64,000 bases of DNA. It comes from Pseudoalteromonas apostichopi (GTDB taxonomy: Bacteria > Pseudomonadota > Gammaproteobacteria > Enterobacterales > Alteromonadaceae). A model generated the notes under the pieces. That model had not been told where the DNA came from. It ran no database searches and worked only from the letters and a program-made list of their open reading frames with translations. The position numbers were made by a program, and so were the translations under genes. Shown piece by piece: positions 33,332 through 41,246 of this stretch (position 1 is the stretch's first letter; every line of letters begins with the position of its first letter). The DNA is taken from assembly GCF_030297135.1 (NCBI RefSeq), contig NZ_AP028066.1:310001-374000 (forward strand), given 5' to 3'.

Positions 33332-33706
33332 TGTATTTGTCTGTGTTGTTGGTTTAGGGAGACGAGTATATCAACAATAAAGTATGAGGTTGTTCTCAAA
33401 AGTAGGGTTAAGTATTGAATATTACTCACGTTTTATATGAAATTACTGCAACTCTAACAAATCAATCTAGAAATCTAGACGTCCAAAGTGACTTTAAAGC
33501 ATTTTTTCACTATCTCTTTCTAAATGTTTTACTAAAACAGCAAATATTTATGAATCTGCCTCATGTTTTACCTGAAATAAAAACGTTTTTCTTCATGCTG
33601 CTGAGCACATATAAATAGATACCCAAGCCACCTCAAGGTTAATGACCTAGCGATTTAAGGAAGGTGAGCAGCAATCATTTATCTCAGGACTTTTGGATAC
33701 ATTGCC
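33332..33706 (+). other. 375-base gap: methionine-gene control region
   Basis: It holds the divergent promoters of the permease gene and mesX. MetJ-like boxes at 33469-33484 are listed separately. From there about 220 bases run to the mesX start, giving a long leader in which I could not fit a known SAM or B12 riboswitch by eye. AGGAAGG at about 33658 is not close to a start codon. Confidence 0.5.
33469..33484 (+). promoter_or_regulatory. MetJ-like boxes upstream of mesX
   Basis: Two adjacent 8-mers AGAAATCT and AGACGTCC match the MetJ box AGACGTCT at 6 and 7 of 8 positions. MetJ binds tandem 8-bp boxes and represses methionine genes when SAM is plentiful, which fits the methionine synthase genes that follow. 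Confidence 0.6.
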
Positions 33707-34684
33707 ATGAACAACGATTTCAGATTTACAATTAAAAGCATTTGCCTCGACGAAAATTATCATCCGTCAAACAGCACACGACTGACTACAAACTTTGCGA
33801 ACCTAGCTCGCGGTGAAAGTCGCCAGCAGAATTTGCGTAATGCATTAAAAATGATTGATAGCCGCTTTAATGCGCTAGCAAACTGGGATAACCCGCAAGG
33901 TAACCGCTACTCTGTAGAGCTTGAGATCATCTCTGTTGATCTAGAAATTGCACAAAGCACAGAGGCATTCCCGTCAATTGAAGTGCTAAAAACTAATATC
34001 ATTGATCACCAAACTAATGAACGTATCGAAGGTATTGTTGGTAATAACTTCTCATCTTACGTCCGTGATTATGATTTTAGCGTACTGCTGCTAGATCATA
34101 ACAAAGAGAAAAGCGAATTTAGCATTCCCGAAAACTTTGGTGACTTACACGGTAAACTCTTTAAATACTTTATTGACTCAGAGACTTACAAACAGAACTT
34201 TAAAAAACCACCGGTTATTTGTTTAAGTGTGTCTGATAACAAAACGTACCATCGTACAGAAAACCAACACCCAATTTTAGGTGCTGAGTACCAACCAAAT
34301 GAGTCGTCATTAACCGAGCAATACTTTAAAAAAATGGGCTTGCAGGTGCGCTATTTTATGCCACCAAACACAGTTGCTCCGCTGGCGTTTTATTTCTTTG
34401 GTGACTTGCTGAACGATTACACCAACTTAGAGTTGATCAGCACGATTAGCACCATGGAAACATTCCAGAAAATCTACCGTCCAGAAATTTATAACGCCAA
34501 TGCCGTGGCGGGTAGCTGCTATCAACCAAATTTAAGAAACGCCGATCACTCTATCACGCAAATTGTTTACGACCGTAAAGAGCGCAGCCAATTGGCGATT
34601 GCACAAGGTAAATTTACTGAGCAACACTTTATTAAGCCTTATCAATCTGTACTTGATAAATGGTCTGCCAACTACGCGATTTAA
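33707..34684 (+). CDS. mesX: MesX, DUF1852 partner of methionine synthase MesD
   Basis: 325 residues, DUF1852 family: DFRFTIKSICLDENYHPSNSTRLTTNFANLARGE and GSCYQPNLRNADHSI are recognisable. MesX is reported to be required by the core methionine synthase MesD, whose gene follows 11 bases later. Its biochemical role is unclear; the system is oxygen-dependent, and MesX may supply or prepare the methyl donor. The sequence has no signal peptide and should be cytoplasmic. A MetJ-like site lies about 220 bases upstream. Confidence 0.88.
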   Translation: MNNDFRFTIKSICLDENYHPSNSTRLTTNFANLARGESRQQNLRNALKMIDSRFNALANWDNPQGNRYSVELEIISVDLEIAQSTEAFPSIEVLKTNIIDHQTNERIEGIVGNNFSSYVRDYDFSVLLLDHNKEKSEFSIPENFGDLHGKLFKYFIDSETYKQNFKKPPVICLSVSDNKTYHRTENQHPILGAEYQPNESSLTEQYFKKMGLQVRYFMPPNTVAPLAFYFFGDLLNDYTNLELISTISTMETFQKIYRPEIYNANAVAGSCYQPNLRNADHSITQIVYDRKERSQLAIAQGKFTEQHFIKPYQSVLDKWSANYAI

Positions 34685-34695
34685 AGAGAGTAAAA

Positions 34696-35733
34696 ATGAA
34701 AAAGTTATTACCAACATCGACAGCAGGCAGCTTACCAAAACCAGCTTGGCTCGCTGAACCTGAAACCTTATGGTCGCCTTGGAAATTGCAAGGCGCAGAA
34801 CTTATCGACGGCAAACAAGACGCGCTGCGTGTTGCCTTGCAAGAGCAACAACAAGCTGGCGTTGATATCGTGAGCGACGGCGAGCAAACACGCCAGCATT
34901 TTGTGACGACCTTTATAGAACACTTAAATGGCGTTGATTTTGAGAACCGTAAAACAGTGACTATTCGTAACCGTTACGAAGCAAGTGTTCCGAGTGTGAT
35001 TGGCCCAGTATCACGCAGCAAATCAGTGTTTCTTGAAGACGCCAAGTTTTTACGTTCGCAGACCAAGCAACCAATAAAGTGGGCGCTGCCAGGGCCTATG
35101 ACCATGATCGACACCTTGTATGACGCCCACTATCAAAGCCGTGAACAACTAGCGTGGGAGTTTGCCAAAATTCTCAACCAAGAGGCGAAAGAGCTCGAAG
35201 CTGCGGGTGTTGATATTATTCAATTTGATGAGCCTGCGTTTAATGTGTTCTTTGATGATGTTAATGACTGGGGCATTAAGTGCCTAGAAAGAGCAATCGA
35301 AGGCTTAAAGTGCGAAACCGCCGTACACATTTGTTACGGCTATGGTATTAAAGCAAACACTGATTGGAAACAAACACTGGGGAGTGAATGGCGTCAATAC
35401 GAAGAAGTATTCCCAAAACTTCAAAAGTCGAATATTGATATCATTTCGTTGGAGTGCCACAACTCACGCGTCCCCATTGAGCTATTAGCGCTGATACGTG
35501 GCAAAAAAGTGATGGTGGGTGCCATTGATGTAGCAAGCAATGAAATTGAAACCCCTGATGAGGTGGCACACACATTACGCGAAGCCCTTAAATATGTTGA
35601 TGCCGACAAGCTTTACCCATGCACAAACTGCGGTATGGCCCCCCTCCCTCGCCAAATAGCAAGCGCCAAACTCAGTGCATTGAGTAAAGGCGCAGAGATA
35701 GTCAGGCGGGAGGTTAAAGAGGCTAAGGGCTAG
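34696..35733 (+). CDS. mesD: MesD, folate-independent core methionine synthase
   Basis: 345 residues from the ATG at 34696 (GAGAG upstream), about half of MetE; it corresponds to the MetE C-terminal catalytic barrel. The metal ligands are visible: His and Cys in VHICYGYG, Glu in ISLECHNS, Cys in PCTNCGMAP. The N-terminal PTSTAGSLPKPAWL and the DEPAFNVFFD motif are typical. It methylates homocysteine without using folate and needs MesX (known from other bacteria). The tail after the stop consists of three GCTAGGA repeats and a hairpin. Confidence 0.88.
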   Translation: MKKLLPTSTAGSLPKPAWLAEPETLWSPWKLQGAELIDGKQDALRVALQEQQQAGVDIVSDGEQTRQHFVTTFIEHLNGVDFENRKTVTIRNRYEASVPSVIGPVSRSKSVFLEDAKFLRSQTKQPIKWALPGPMTMIDTLYDAHYQSREQLAWEFAKILNQEAKELEAAGVDIIQFDEPAFNVFFDDVNDWGIKCLERAIEGLKCETAVHICYGYGIKANTDWKQTLGSEWRQYEEVFPKLQKSNIDIISLECHNSRVPIELLALIRGKKVMVGAIDVASNEIETPDEVAHTLREALKYVDADKLYPCTNCGMAPLPRQIASAKLSALSKGAEIVRREVKEAKG

Positions 35734-35749
35734 GAGCTAGGAGCTAGGA
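35729..35749 (+). repeat. Three tandem GCTAGGA repeats at the mesD stop
   Basis: GCTAGGA occurs three times in a row, the first overlapping the TAG stop of mesD. It may arise from replication slippage; no function seen. Confidence 0.7.
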
Positions 35750-35777
35750 TTAGTTAGCGAGTTACTAGGGGAAAGGG

Positions 35778-35811
35778 GAAGGGTTGAGGTTCGAGTCTAC
35801 CTCAACCCTTC
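35778..35811. terminator. Stable hairpin between mesD and the VOC gene
   Basis: A 13-bp perfect stem, GAAGGGTTGAGGT with its complement, and an 8-base loop, between two convergent genes. No T run follows on either strand, so it is a hairpin-type end rather than a canonical terminator. Confidence 0.6.
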
Positions 35812-35850
35812 TCGCCACAAAGCCCGAGAACTTAATCCCTCGAGCCATTT

Positions 35851-36264
35851 TTAACCTTTAGGGTGTTTAAACTCGAGTAAGTCCCATTTATTGCCGTATA
35901 AATCTTGAAACACCACTACGGTGCCGTAAGGCTCCTCTCTTGGTGATTCATTAAATACAACACCTTTACTTTTCATGCTGTTGTAATCACGCCAAAAGTC
36001 ATTGCTGTGTAAAAACAAAAATACTCGACCACCGGTTTGATTGCCAACAGCGTGCATTTGCTGTTGATTCCTGGCTTTTGCAAGTAGCAGGTGTGTACCG
36101 TTAGAACCTGGTGGCGAGACTAAAACCCACCGTTTTCCCTCTCCAAAATCAGTATCTTCCATCAATGTAAATTGTAATTTTTCGGTGTAGAAGGCTATGG
36201 CTTCATCGTAATCATTTACCACCAGTGCAACACTGCCGATGTGTTGCTTTATCTCATTTTTCAT
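35851..36264 (-). CDS. VOC (glyoxalase-like) superfamily protein
   Basis: 137 residues from the ATG at 36264. The paired half-domains are clear: IGSVALVVNDYDEAIAFYTEKLQF and later GTVVVFQDLYGNKWDLLEF. The first-strand His seen in metal enzymes is replaced by other residues (HIGSVALV), while Glu is kept near the end (DLLEF). Binding, lyase or dioxygenase roles are all possible. It is monocistronic, between the mesD hairpin and the FAD oxidoreductase. Confidence 0.78.
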   Translation of the reverse strand: MKNEIKQHIGSVALVVNDYDEAIAFYTEKLQFTLMEDTDFGEGKRWVLVSPPGSNGTHLLLAKARNQQQMHAVGNQTGGRVFLFLHSNDFWRDYNSMKSKGVVFNESPREEPYGTVVVFQDLYGNKWDLLEFKHPKG

Positions 36265-36321
36265 AGTCAAGTCTCTAAACTTTTTTGCTTAGCTTAACTG
36301 TATCACTGACATAGTAAGTTG

Positions 36322-36349
36322 TAGAACGCAGCTTTAAAACTGCGTTCTA
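36322..36349 (-). terminator. Hairpin after the FAD oxidoreductase gene
   Basis: TAGAACGCAG / CTGCGTTCTA, 10 bp with an 8-base loop, 10 bases after the oxidoreductase stop. The T run is on the plus-strand side (TTTTTT), so termination on the minus strand is uncertain. Confidence 0.45.
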
Positions 36350-36358
36350 TGTTTTTTA

Positions 36359-37561
36359 TCACACCCATGGTGCAAGTGGGTCCGCTTGTTCCATAATCAC
36401 ATTGTATTCTGGTGCTGGTGGGTAGATAAGTTCATTCGTGATCGATATCTTAATTTTCTTTGCTTCGTCTTTTACTGATTTCACGACCTGTTCCCAGCCT
36501 TCAGTATAAACAGCTCCCCAAGAGCCTAAATCTAGACACGTTACGTAGTTTTCTTGTTTATAAGGTAGTGGCTCTAAATCAAGTAAACTTGCAGCTACGT
36601 TATGACCTGCAAATTTTCCCATTAAAATAGAATGCTGACATGTCATTAAAGCATGATTTCCTTTATCGTCAGTCTTAGCATAGGCCACATCACCAGTTGC
36701 AAAAACGTTCTCATATCCATTAACTTTTAATGACGACTCAACGTTTAATCGCCCTTGTGGACCTTGGCTTTTTTGAAACAAATTGGTCAATTCATTCGCT
36801 TGTACACCAGCTGTCCAAATAACAGTGTCTGCTAATATTTGTTCACCAGTAGAAAGAGTTAAACCCTCTTCAGTAATTTTTTCAATCTGAGTGTTCAGCA
36901 TCCAAGTAATACCTAGCTCATCACTCGCCTGCTTTATTACTGCTTGTAATTCAGGACTGTAATTTGAGCCAATTTGCTCATTGCGTTCAACCACAATGAC
37001 ATTTATGTCTTTATCCTCACCAAACATTGCTTTGAGTCTAGCTGGCAGTTCAGTAGCCATTTCGATACCAGTAAACCCGCCGCCACAAACAATGACTGTA
37101 TTTCTTGATAGTGAAGCTGGTTTTTGAGCCAAGCTCTTAAGATGTTGCTCTAGCGTTGCTGCTGTGTCTATTTGGTCTAAATTAAATGCATAGTGGTCGA
37201 TACCATTTACCAAGTCAGTTCTTAAATTTGAACCAGAAGCCAGTACCAATCTGTCATATTGCTTAAACTGAGGCAGCTGATTTTCATCTAGGTAGTGGAT
37301 TGTTTGAGAGTCTGAGTCAATGTTGTTAACGCTTCCAGTGATAAATTGCACATCCATAGTATTAAACACGGGAATTAATGGCGCAATCATTGAGCTTACA
37401 TTTTCTTCATAGAGTCTTGGTCTAACTCGTAGCTCTGCAATGGGTGCAATAACACTAATTGAAATACTTTCAGCTTGATTAAGTTTTGCTAAACGCGCTG
37501 CACTCAATGCTGCCCACATGCCAGCAAACCCTGCACCAATAATCACAATTTCTTTATTCAT
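36359..37561 (-). CDS. FAD-dependent NAD(P)H dehydrogenase (NDH-2-like)
   Basis: 400 residues from the ATG at 37561, which has AAGGTG 6 bases upstream. The FAD-binding start NKEIVIIGAGFAGMWAALSAARL, the NAD-binding region TVIVCGGGFTGIEMATELPARL and the second FAD motif NVFATGDVAYA are intact. It resembles type II NADH:quinone oxidoreductases but lacks the long C-terminal amphipathic tail, so it may be a soluble NAD(P)H dehydrogenase. It is divergent from an Rrf2 regulator with a 17-bp inverted repeat between them, so it is probably controlled by it. Confidence 0.82.
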   Translation of the reverse strand: MNKEIVIIGAGFAGMWAALSAARLAKLNQAESISISVIAPIAELRVRPRLYEENVSSMIAPLIPVFNTMDVQFITGSVNNIDSDSQTIHYLDENQLPQFKQYDRLVLASGSNLRTDLVNGIDHYAFNLDQIDTAATLEQHLKSLAQKPASLSRNTVIVCGGGFTGIEMATELPARLKAMFGEDKDINVIVVERNEQIGSNYSPELQAVIKQASDELGITWMLNTQIEKITEEGLTLSTGEQILADTVIWTAGVQANELTNLFQKSQGPQGRLNVESSLKVNGYENVFATGDVAYAKTDDKGNHALMTCQHSILMGKFAGHNVAASLLDLEPLPYKQENYVTCLDLGSWGAVYTEGWEQVVKSVKDEAKKIKISITNELIYPPAPEYNVIMEQADPLAPWV

Positions 37562-37612
37562 TTGAGTCACCTTTTTATAGTTTCTGCTTAAAAATTTTGA
37601 GCAGCATACAAG

Positions 37613-37653
37613 AAAAAATAAACTGCGACAACTTTAGTCGCAGTTTATTTTTT
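37613..37653. repeat. 17-bp perfect inverted repeat in a divergent promoter region
   Basis: AAAAAATAAACTGCGAC (37613-37629) and its exact complement (37637-37653) with a 7-base spacer. The core is CTGCGAC-7-GTCGCAG. It lies between the FAD oxidoreductase and rrf2 genes, about 50 bases from one start and 65 from the other, so it is more likely an operator than a terminator. Confidence 0.7.
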
Positions 37654-37716
37654 TATATTTTATATTATCCTTAGGTAAAATAAGTTGCTTACAGGCCAAT
37701 ACATACAGGAGAACTA

Positions 37717-38241
37717 ATGGCTTTTTACAGCTCAGGCGTTGAATATGGCATTCATTGCTTAGTGAATATGGTGGATGAAAATGGTGTTTCTCTAGATATG
37801 TCTGTCAGAGAAGCGGCCAAGTTACAGGGTGTGCCTTATGATTACTTGGGCAAAATTTTCACTAAGTTCTCAAAAGCTGGCTTAGTAACTAGTTCTGAAG
37901 GACGAAAAGGTGGATACAAACTTGCAAAAGCACCTGATGAGATTAGCGTGTTAGATATTGCACAGGCAATCGACGGTAAAAAGTCTATCTTCGATTGCAA
38001 AGAAATTCGCCAAAACATGGATATTTTCTCAGACCAAACCCCCCAATGGGCATGTGAAGGTATTTGCGGTATTAATGCTGTGATGAGAAATGCACAAGCT
38101 ATGATGGAGAAAGAGTTAGCCAAACACACTGTATTTTCACTTTCTCAGCAAATTCATAATAAGTCTCACACATCCTATGCAATCGAAATTCAGCAATGGT
38201 TTGGAAAACAGCGTGGCCATCAATGTGAAGATCAAGCGTAA
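37717..38241 (+). CDS. Rrf2 family transcriptional regulator
   Basis: 174 residues. The winged helix is typical of Rrf2: YGIHCLVNMVD, SVREAAKLQGVPYDYLGKIFTKFSKAGLV and SEGRKGGYKLAKAPDEISVLDIAQAIDG. A Cys set in the effector region (FDCKEI, WACEGICGIN) suits an Fe-S or redox sensor. AGGAGAA precedes the ATG. It is divergent from the FAD oxidoreductase across a 17-bp inverted repeat, which it most likely binds. Confidence 0.85.
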   Translation: MAFYSSGVEYGIHCLVNMVDENGVSLDMSVREAAKLQGVPYDYLGKIFTKFSKAGLVTSSEGRKGGYKLAKAPDEISVLDIAQAIDGKKSIFDCKEIRQNMDIFSDQTPQWACEGICGINAVMRNAQAMMEKELAKHTVFSLSQQIHNKSHTSYAIEIQQWFGKQRGHQCEDQA

Positions 38242-38685
38242 GACTATTAAGACGTTAGCCTACTTTTGCATAAGTAGGTTATATGATTCTAATTAATGAA
38301 CGAAACCCTAGAAAATATCCAAAAATGAGAGGCAATTGGAGCCAAATTTACAAGGAGGTGATGGCAGTGAGATTACATCGCTTTCTTATATCGCTTCTCG
38401 TTCTTCGCAAATCGTAATTTTTTCGTGTTTCGTTCCTCATGAAAATTTATCAATAGCACGGCATAGCTGCTACGTCGTAGGCATGAAACGTGTTTCGCGC
38501 GTCTTAAAACCGACCCCTATCGATAAATCTCTACCGACTAACCCCCTACATCCTCATCTAATACTTTTAAACGAACCCACCAAGGTAGGATTAATCCAAA
38601 AGAAGCAAAATTGAGTTGGCTATTTAACTATTTTTTGCTAAATTTTAGTTGTACCCAATGGATGGGCTAAAATTGAGGGATTAAT
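38242..38685 (+). other. 444-base gap with a hairpin and an odd ribosome-site-like stretch
   Basis: A hairpin (TAGCCTACTT / AAGTAGGTTA, 38256-38281) follows rrf2 and may end its transcript. At about 38350 AAGGAGGTG precedes a 16-codon frame starting GTG (MRLHRFLISLLVLRKS), with nothing convincing after it. The middle of the gap is richer in TCG/CGT than its surroundings, so it may be a decayed gene or foreign scrap; no protein match could be made by eye. Confidence 0.4.
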
Positions 38686-39021
38686 ATGAACGAATTTGAT
38701 ATTTTCATCAGAAATATTGTCTTAGATTGCATTCGTGAACAAGGAACTTGCAGCAACCTTTGCCAAGAAGATGATCAATTAACTTTCTATGTTGACATTG
38801 AAAATCACGATAATGTGATAGCTCGCAAGCAATTTAAGGTCACTTATCCAATTAGCTACTCTATTAAGTCAGCTCTCATACATGAAATTGATTTACTTAG
38901 ATATTTAGATTCAGGTGAAATCAGAACACCGTTTACGACCGACATTGTCGAAGTTCTTAAATCTGAGTTACAAGCGTTTATGTTTAGCAACAAACCCCGT
39001 GGCGAATACCATATTTGCTAA
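38686..39021 (+). CDS. Hypothetical cytoplasmic protein
   Basis: 111 residues with AGGGAT before the ATG. No signal peptide or membrane segment. The sequence is acidic at first (NEFDIFIRNIVLDCIREQG) with two nearby Cys (CSNLCQEDD), then KQFKVTYPISYSIKSALIHEIDLLRYL. I recognise no family. It stands alone. Confidence 0.55.
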   Translation: MNEFDIFIRNIVLDCIREQGTCSNLCQEDDQLTFYVDIENHDNVIARKQFKVTYPISYSIKSALIHEIDLLRYLDSGEIRTPFTTDIVEVLKSELQAFMFSNKPRGEYHIC

Positions 39022-39301
39022 TCACGAGTTATAGCCTTATAAAAGCGATTTATCAGGCTTATAAAGCCTAAATGGTCGATAATTACATGCTTTTGAAAGA
39101 GCCTCTTTTCGCAATAACGACTAATAAACGCAATTTCATTATCAAATATGTTGAGACTTATATCCGACCAAAACGAATTAGCCATTCAACTTTTCTCTGT
39201 TTTTGAAATAAATAATCCGTAATATGACAATAGTCATAATTCTGTAATTTAACTGATCAATAATTGACGCTAATTTAATCAGCTAACGTAATGAAGAAGT
39301 A

Positions 39302-39778
39302 ATGGACAGTGCCTTGGTGCAACTTTCGTTTGCACTCCCCTCTAGTGAAGATCCTTTATGTGCTGCACTTGCGCATACTATGGAATATGAACAATTGCAT
39401 TTTGCGGCTAATGAGCAAAAGCATGTTGTATTTTGTTGTGTGCTGCCAGATGATGCCCATGAAGGTGATGTGATCTCAATCAGTGCAACACGCCCTGATG
39501 CCCGTGAGTCAGCGTATTTTACTGCGCACACTTTAACGCAACACGATCTAGAACAGCACGTTATTATGCTTACCTTAGAAAACGTTACTCACAGTGGTGA
39601 ATTTGTATTGCAATTAATGCTACACGGTATGCATGCAACACTTAAAGATAGCGCCCAGTTTGATGTCAGCATTGCAGCGAGTACGTCACCAGAACTGTTA
39701 ACTTCTGAGCAAGCTAAAAACCATGGCTTACGCCATTACATCAGTCATATTGGCGCAAGCTTTTTAGCCTTTTTCTAG
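39302..39778 (+). CDS. Hypothetical protein
   Basis: 158 residues with no signal peptide. The Ala, His and Glu-rich sequence (AHTMEYEQLHFAANEQKHVVFC, LTLENVTHSGEFVLQLMLHG) reads as a small beta-rich domain, with a hydrophobic C-terminus SFLAFF. The ribosome site (GAAG) is weak. It converges with anmK, whose stop is 3 bases away. Function unknown. Confidence 0.55.
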   Translation: MDSALVQLSFALPSSEDPLCAALAHTMEYEQLHFAANEQKHVVFCCVLPDDAHEGDVISISATRPDARESAYFTAHTLTQHDLEQHVIMLTLENVTHSGEFVLQLMLHGMHATLKDSAQFDVSIAASTSPELLTSEQAKNHGLRHYISHIGASFLAFF

Positions 39779-39781
39779 GCT

Positions 39782-40987
39782 CTAATCAGCAAAGCTAATT
39801 TTACCCATGGTAATATCGGGGATCCCTTGCTTGGTATTACCAAAGCGTTGTTGTCCACCCGACAAACATTCGTTAGCTAAAATAGCAAATAACACAGCCT
39901 CTTTTGCATCTGGATTTATACCCAACGAATCAGTGTTATTGATTACTGTAAGTTCTGGGCAATGAGCCAAAATAACTTGCATTAATAATGGATTATGAAC
40001 CCCACCACCACTGGCGTATACAGCCACATCAGTTAAGCCTTCACTGCATTGGTTAATTGCTTTGGCAATCATGACTCCTGAAAACTGCACTAAAGTTGCC
40101 ATAACATCAAAGTGCGATAACGCTTGCGTATTTGAACGTGCTTGTGCCGCTGCTAAATAGTCTAGATTAAACACTTCTGGGCCTGTGGTTTTTGGAAACC
40201 CTAAACCAAAAAATGCATCATCACACAGCGCATTGAGTAAAGCTTCATTTACCGTACCTTTTGTTGCAATAGCGGCATCTTTATCATAATGAAGTGGTGC
40301 GAAGTAACGCTGAACATAGGCATCCATAATGGTATTGCCTGGGCCAATATCAGAGCTAAAAACCGCTCGTGCATCAGCAGATTTTGGTAAGTAGGTTAAG
40401 TTGGCAATGCCGCCCATGTTTAACAATATGCGGTTTTCACTAGTACTTGTGAAGTACAAATAATCACCATATACAGCAAGCGGCGCACCTTCACCACCCG
40501 CTGCTATGTGTTTTTGTCGAAAATCACCTATGGTGGTAATGCCTGCAGTCACGGCTAAATGATCGCTATCACCAATTTGTAAAGTTGCATTGCCATATTC
40601 TTGTCGCTTGTGTTGGTTTTTAGGGCAGTGATAAATAGTTTGTCCGTGGCTGGCAATCACATCAACAAGTTCTTTTGCTACTCCCCAGCTGGCTAACGTT
40701 TTGGCAACCATTTCACCATGTAATTGGCCAATCCAAGGGTTGAGTAAGACGACTTCTTCAAGATCACACTCGCGCTTGGCGAATACGCGTTTTACACGCA
40801 TTTTATAATCATCGTCGTAGTCAACCGTAGTAAACTTTAATACTTCTACACGAGTGTCCATACCCTGCCCTGATACTTCACACAGCGCAATATCAAGACC
40901 ATCTAACGAGGTACCACTCATTAGACCAATTATTAATTTTTTTTCTTTCTTAGCGCTTAAATACAGTTTTTCAATATGTTGATGCAT
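39782..40987 (-). CDS. anmK: Anhydro-N-acetylmuramic acid kinase
   Basis: 401 residues, slightly longer than usual because of an N-terminal HQHIEKLYLSAKKEK extension. The ATP-binding motif IIGLMSGTSLDGLDIAL, the catalytic DFRQKHIAAGGEGAPL and the DIGPGNTIMDAY motif are diagnostic. It opens and phosphorylates 1,6-anhydro-MurNAc to MurNAc-6-phosphate in peptidoglycan recycling. It is separate from other recycling genes here, divergent from the TonB receptor. Confidence 0.95.
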   Translation of the reverse strand: MHQHIEKLYLSAKKEKKLIIGLMSGTSLDGLDIALCEVSGQGMDTRVEVLKFTTVDYDDDYKMRVKRVFAKRECDLEEVVLLNPWIGQLHGEMVAKTLASWGVAKELVDVIASHGQTIYHCPKNQHKRQEYGNATLQIGDSDHLAVTAGITTIGDFRQKHIAAGGEGAPLAVYGDYLYFTSTSENRILLNMGGIANLTYLPKSADARAVFSSDIGPGNTIMDAYVQRYFAPLHYDKDAAIATKGTVNEALLNALCDDAFFGLGFPKTTGPEVFNLDYLAAAQARSNTQALSHFDVMATLVQFSGVMIAKAINQCSEGLTDVAVYASGGGVHNPLLMQVILAHCPELTVINNTDSLGINPDAKEAVLFAILANECLSGGQQRFGNTKQGIPDITMGKISFAD

Positions 40988-41246
40988 AAATAAATCACTT
41001 AAAATCAGCTTATTAGATGTAAATAAGCGGGTTGATGGTATGGAATAGTTTATATTTTAAAATAATAGATTTAAAGAATAATTATTGCAAAGACTTTTAA
41101 ATTGCTTTAAAACTGTACCGGTGAGCTCCCCAAAAGGAGAACACAGAAGCATCATAACAAAAAGTATGACTCATTAAATTAACTAAATGGTCTAGGTCAC
41201 ACACCAACCTGCGTTGATTTAAATGATAAAACGCAAGGGAATCATC

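Noticed and set aside
33415..33618. Open frame of 67 codons in the gap before mesX
   Set aside because: It begins with TTG without a ribosome site and runs through the MetJ-like boxes and promoter region; composition is that of non-coding AT-rich DNA.
33485..33706. SAM riboswitch in the mesX leader
   Set aside because: I could not fit the conserved helices or core of a known SAM or B12 riboswitch by eye; a covariance-model scan would settle it.
38336..38614. Open frame of 92 codons after rrf2
   Set aside because: TTG start, no ribosome site at the start, and no coding-like composition. The region is described as a gap instead.
39223..39238. Short dyad TATGAC-4-GTCATA before the 39302 gene
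   Set aside because: Six-base arms are too short to stand out in AT-rich intergenic DNA; listed only as noticed.
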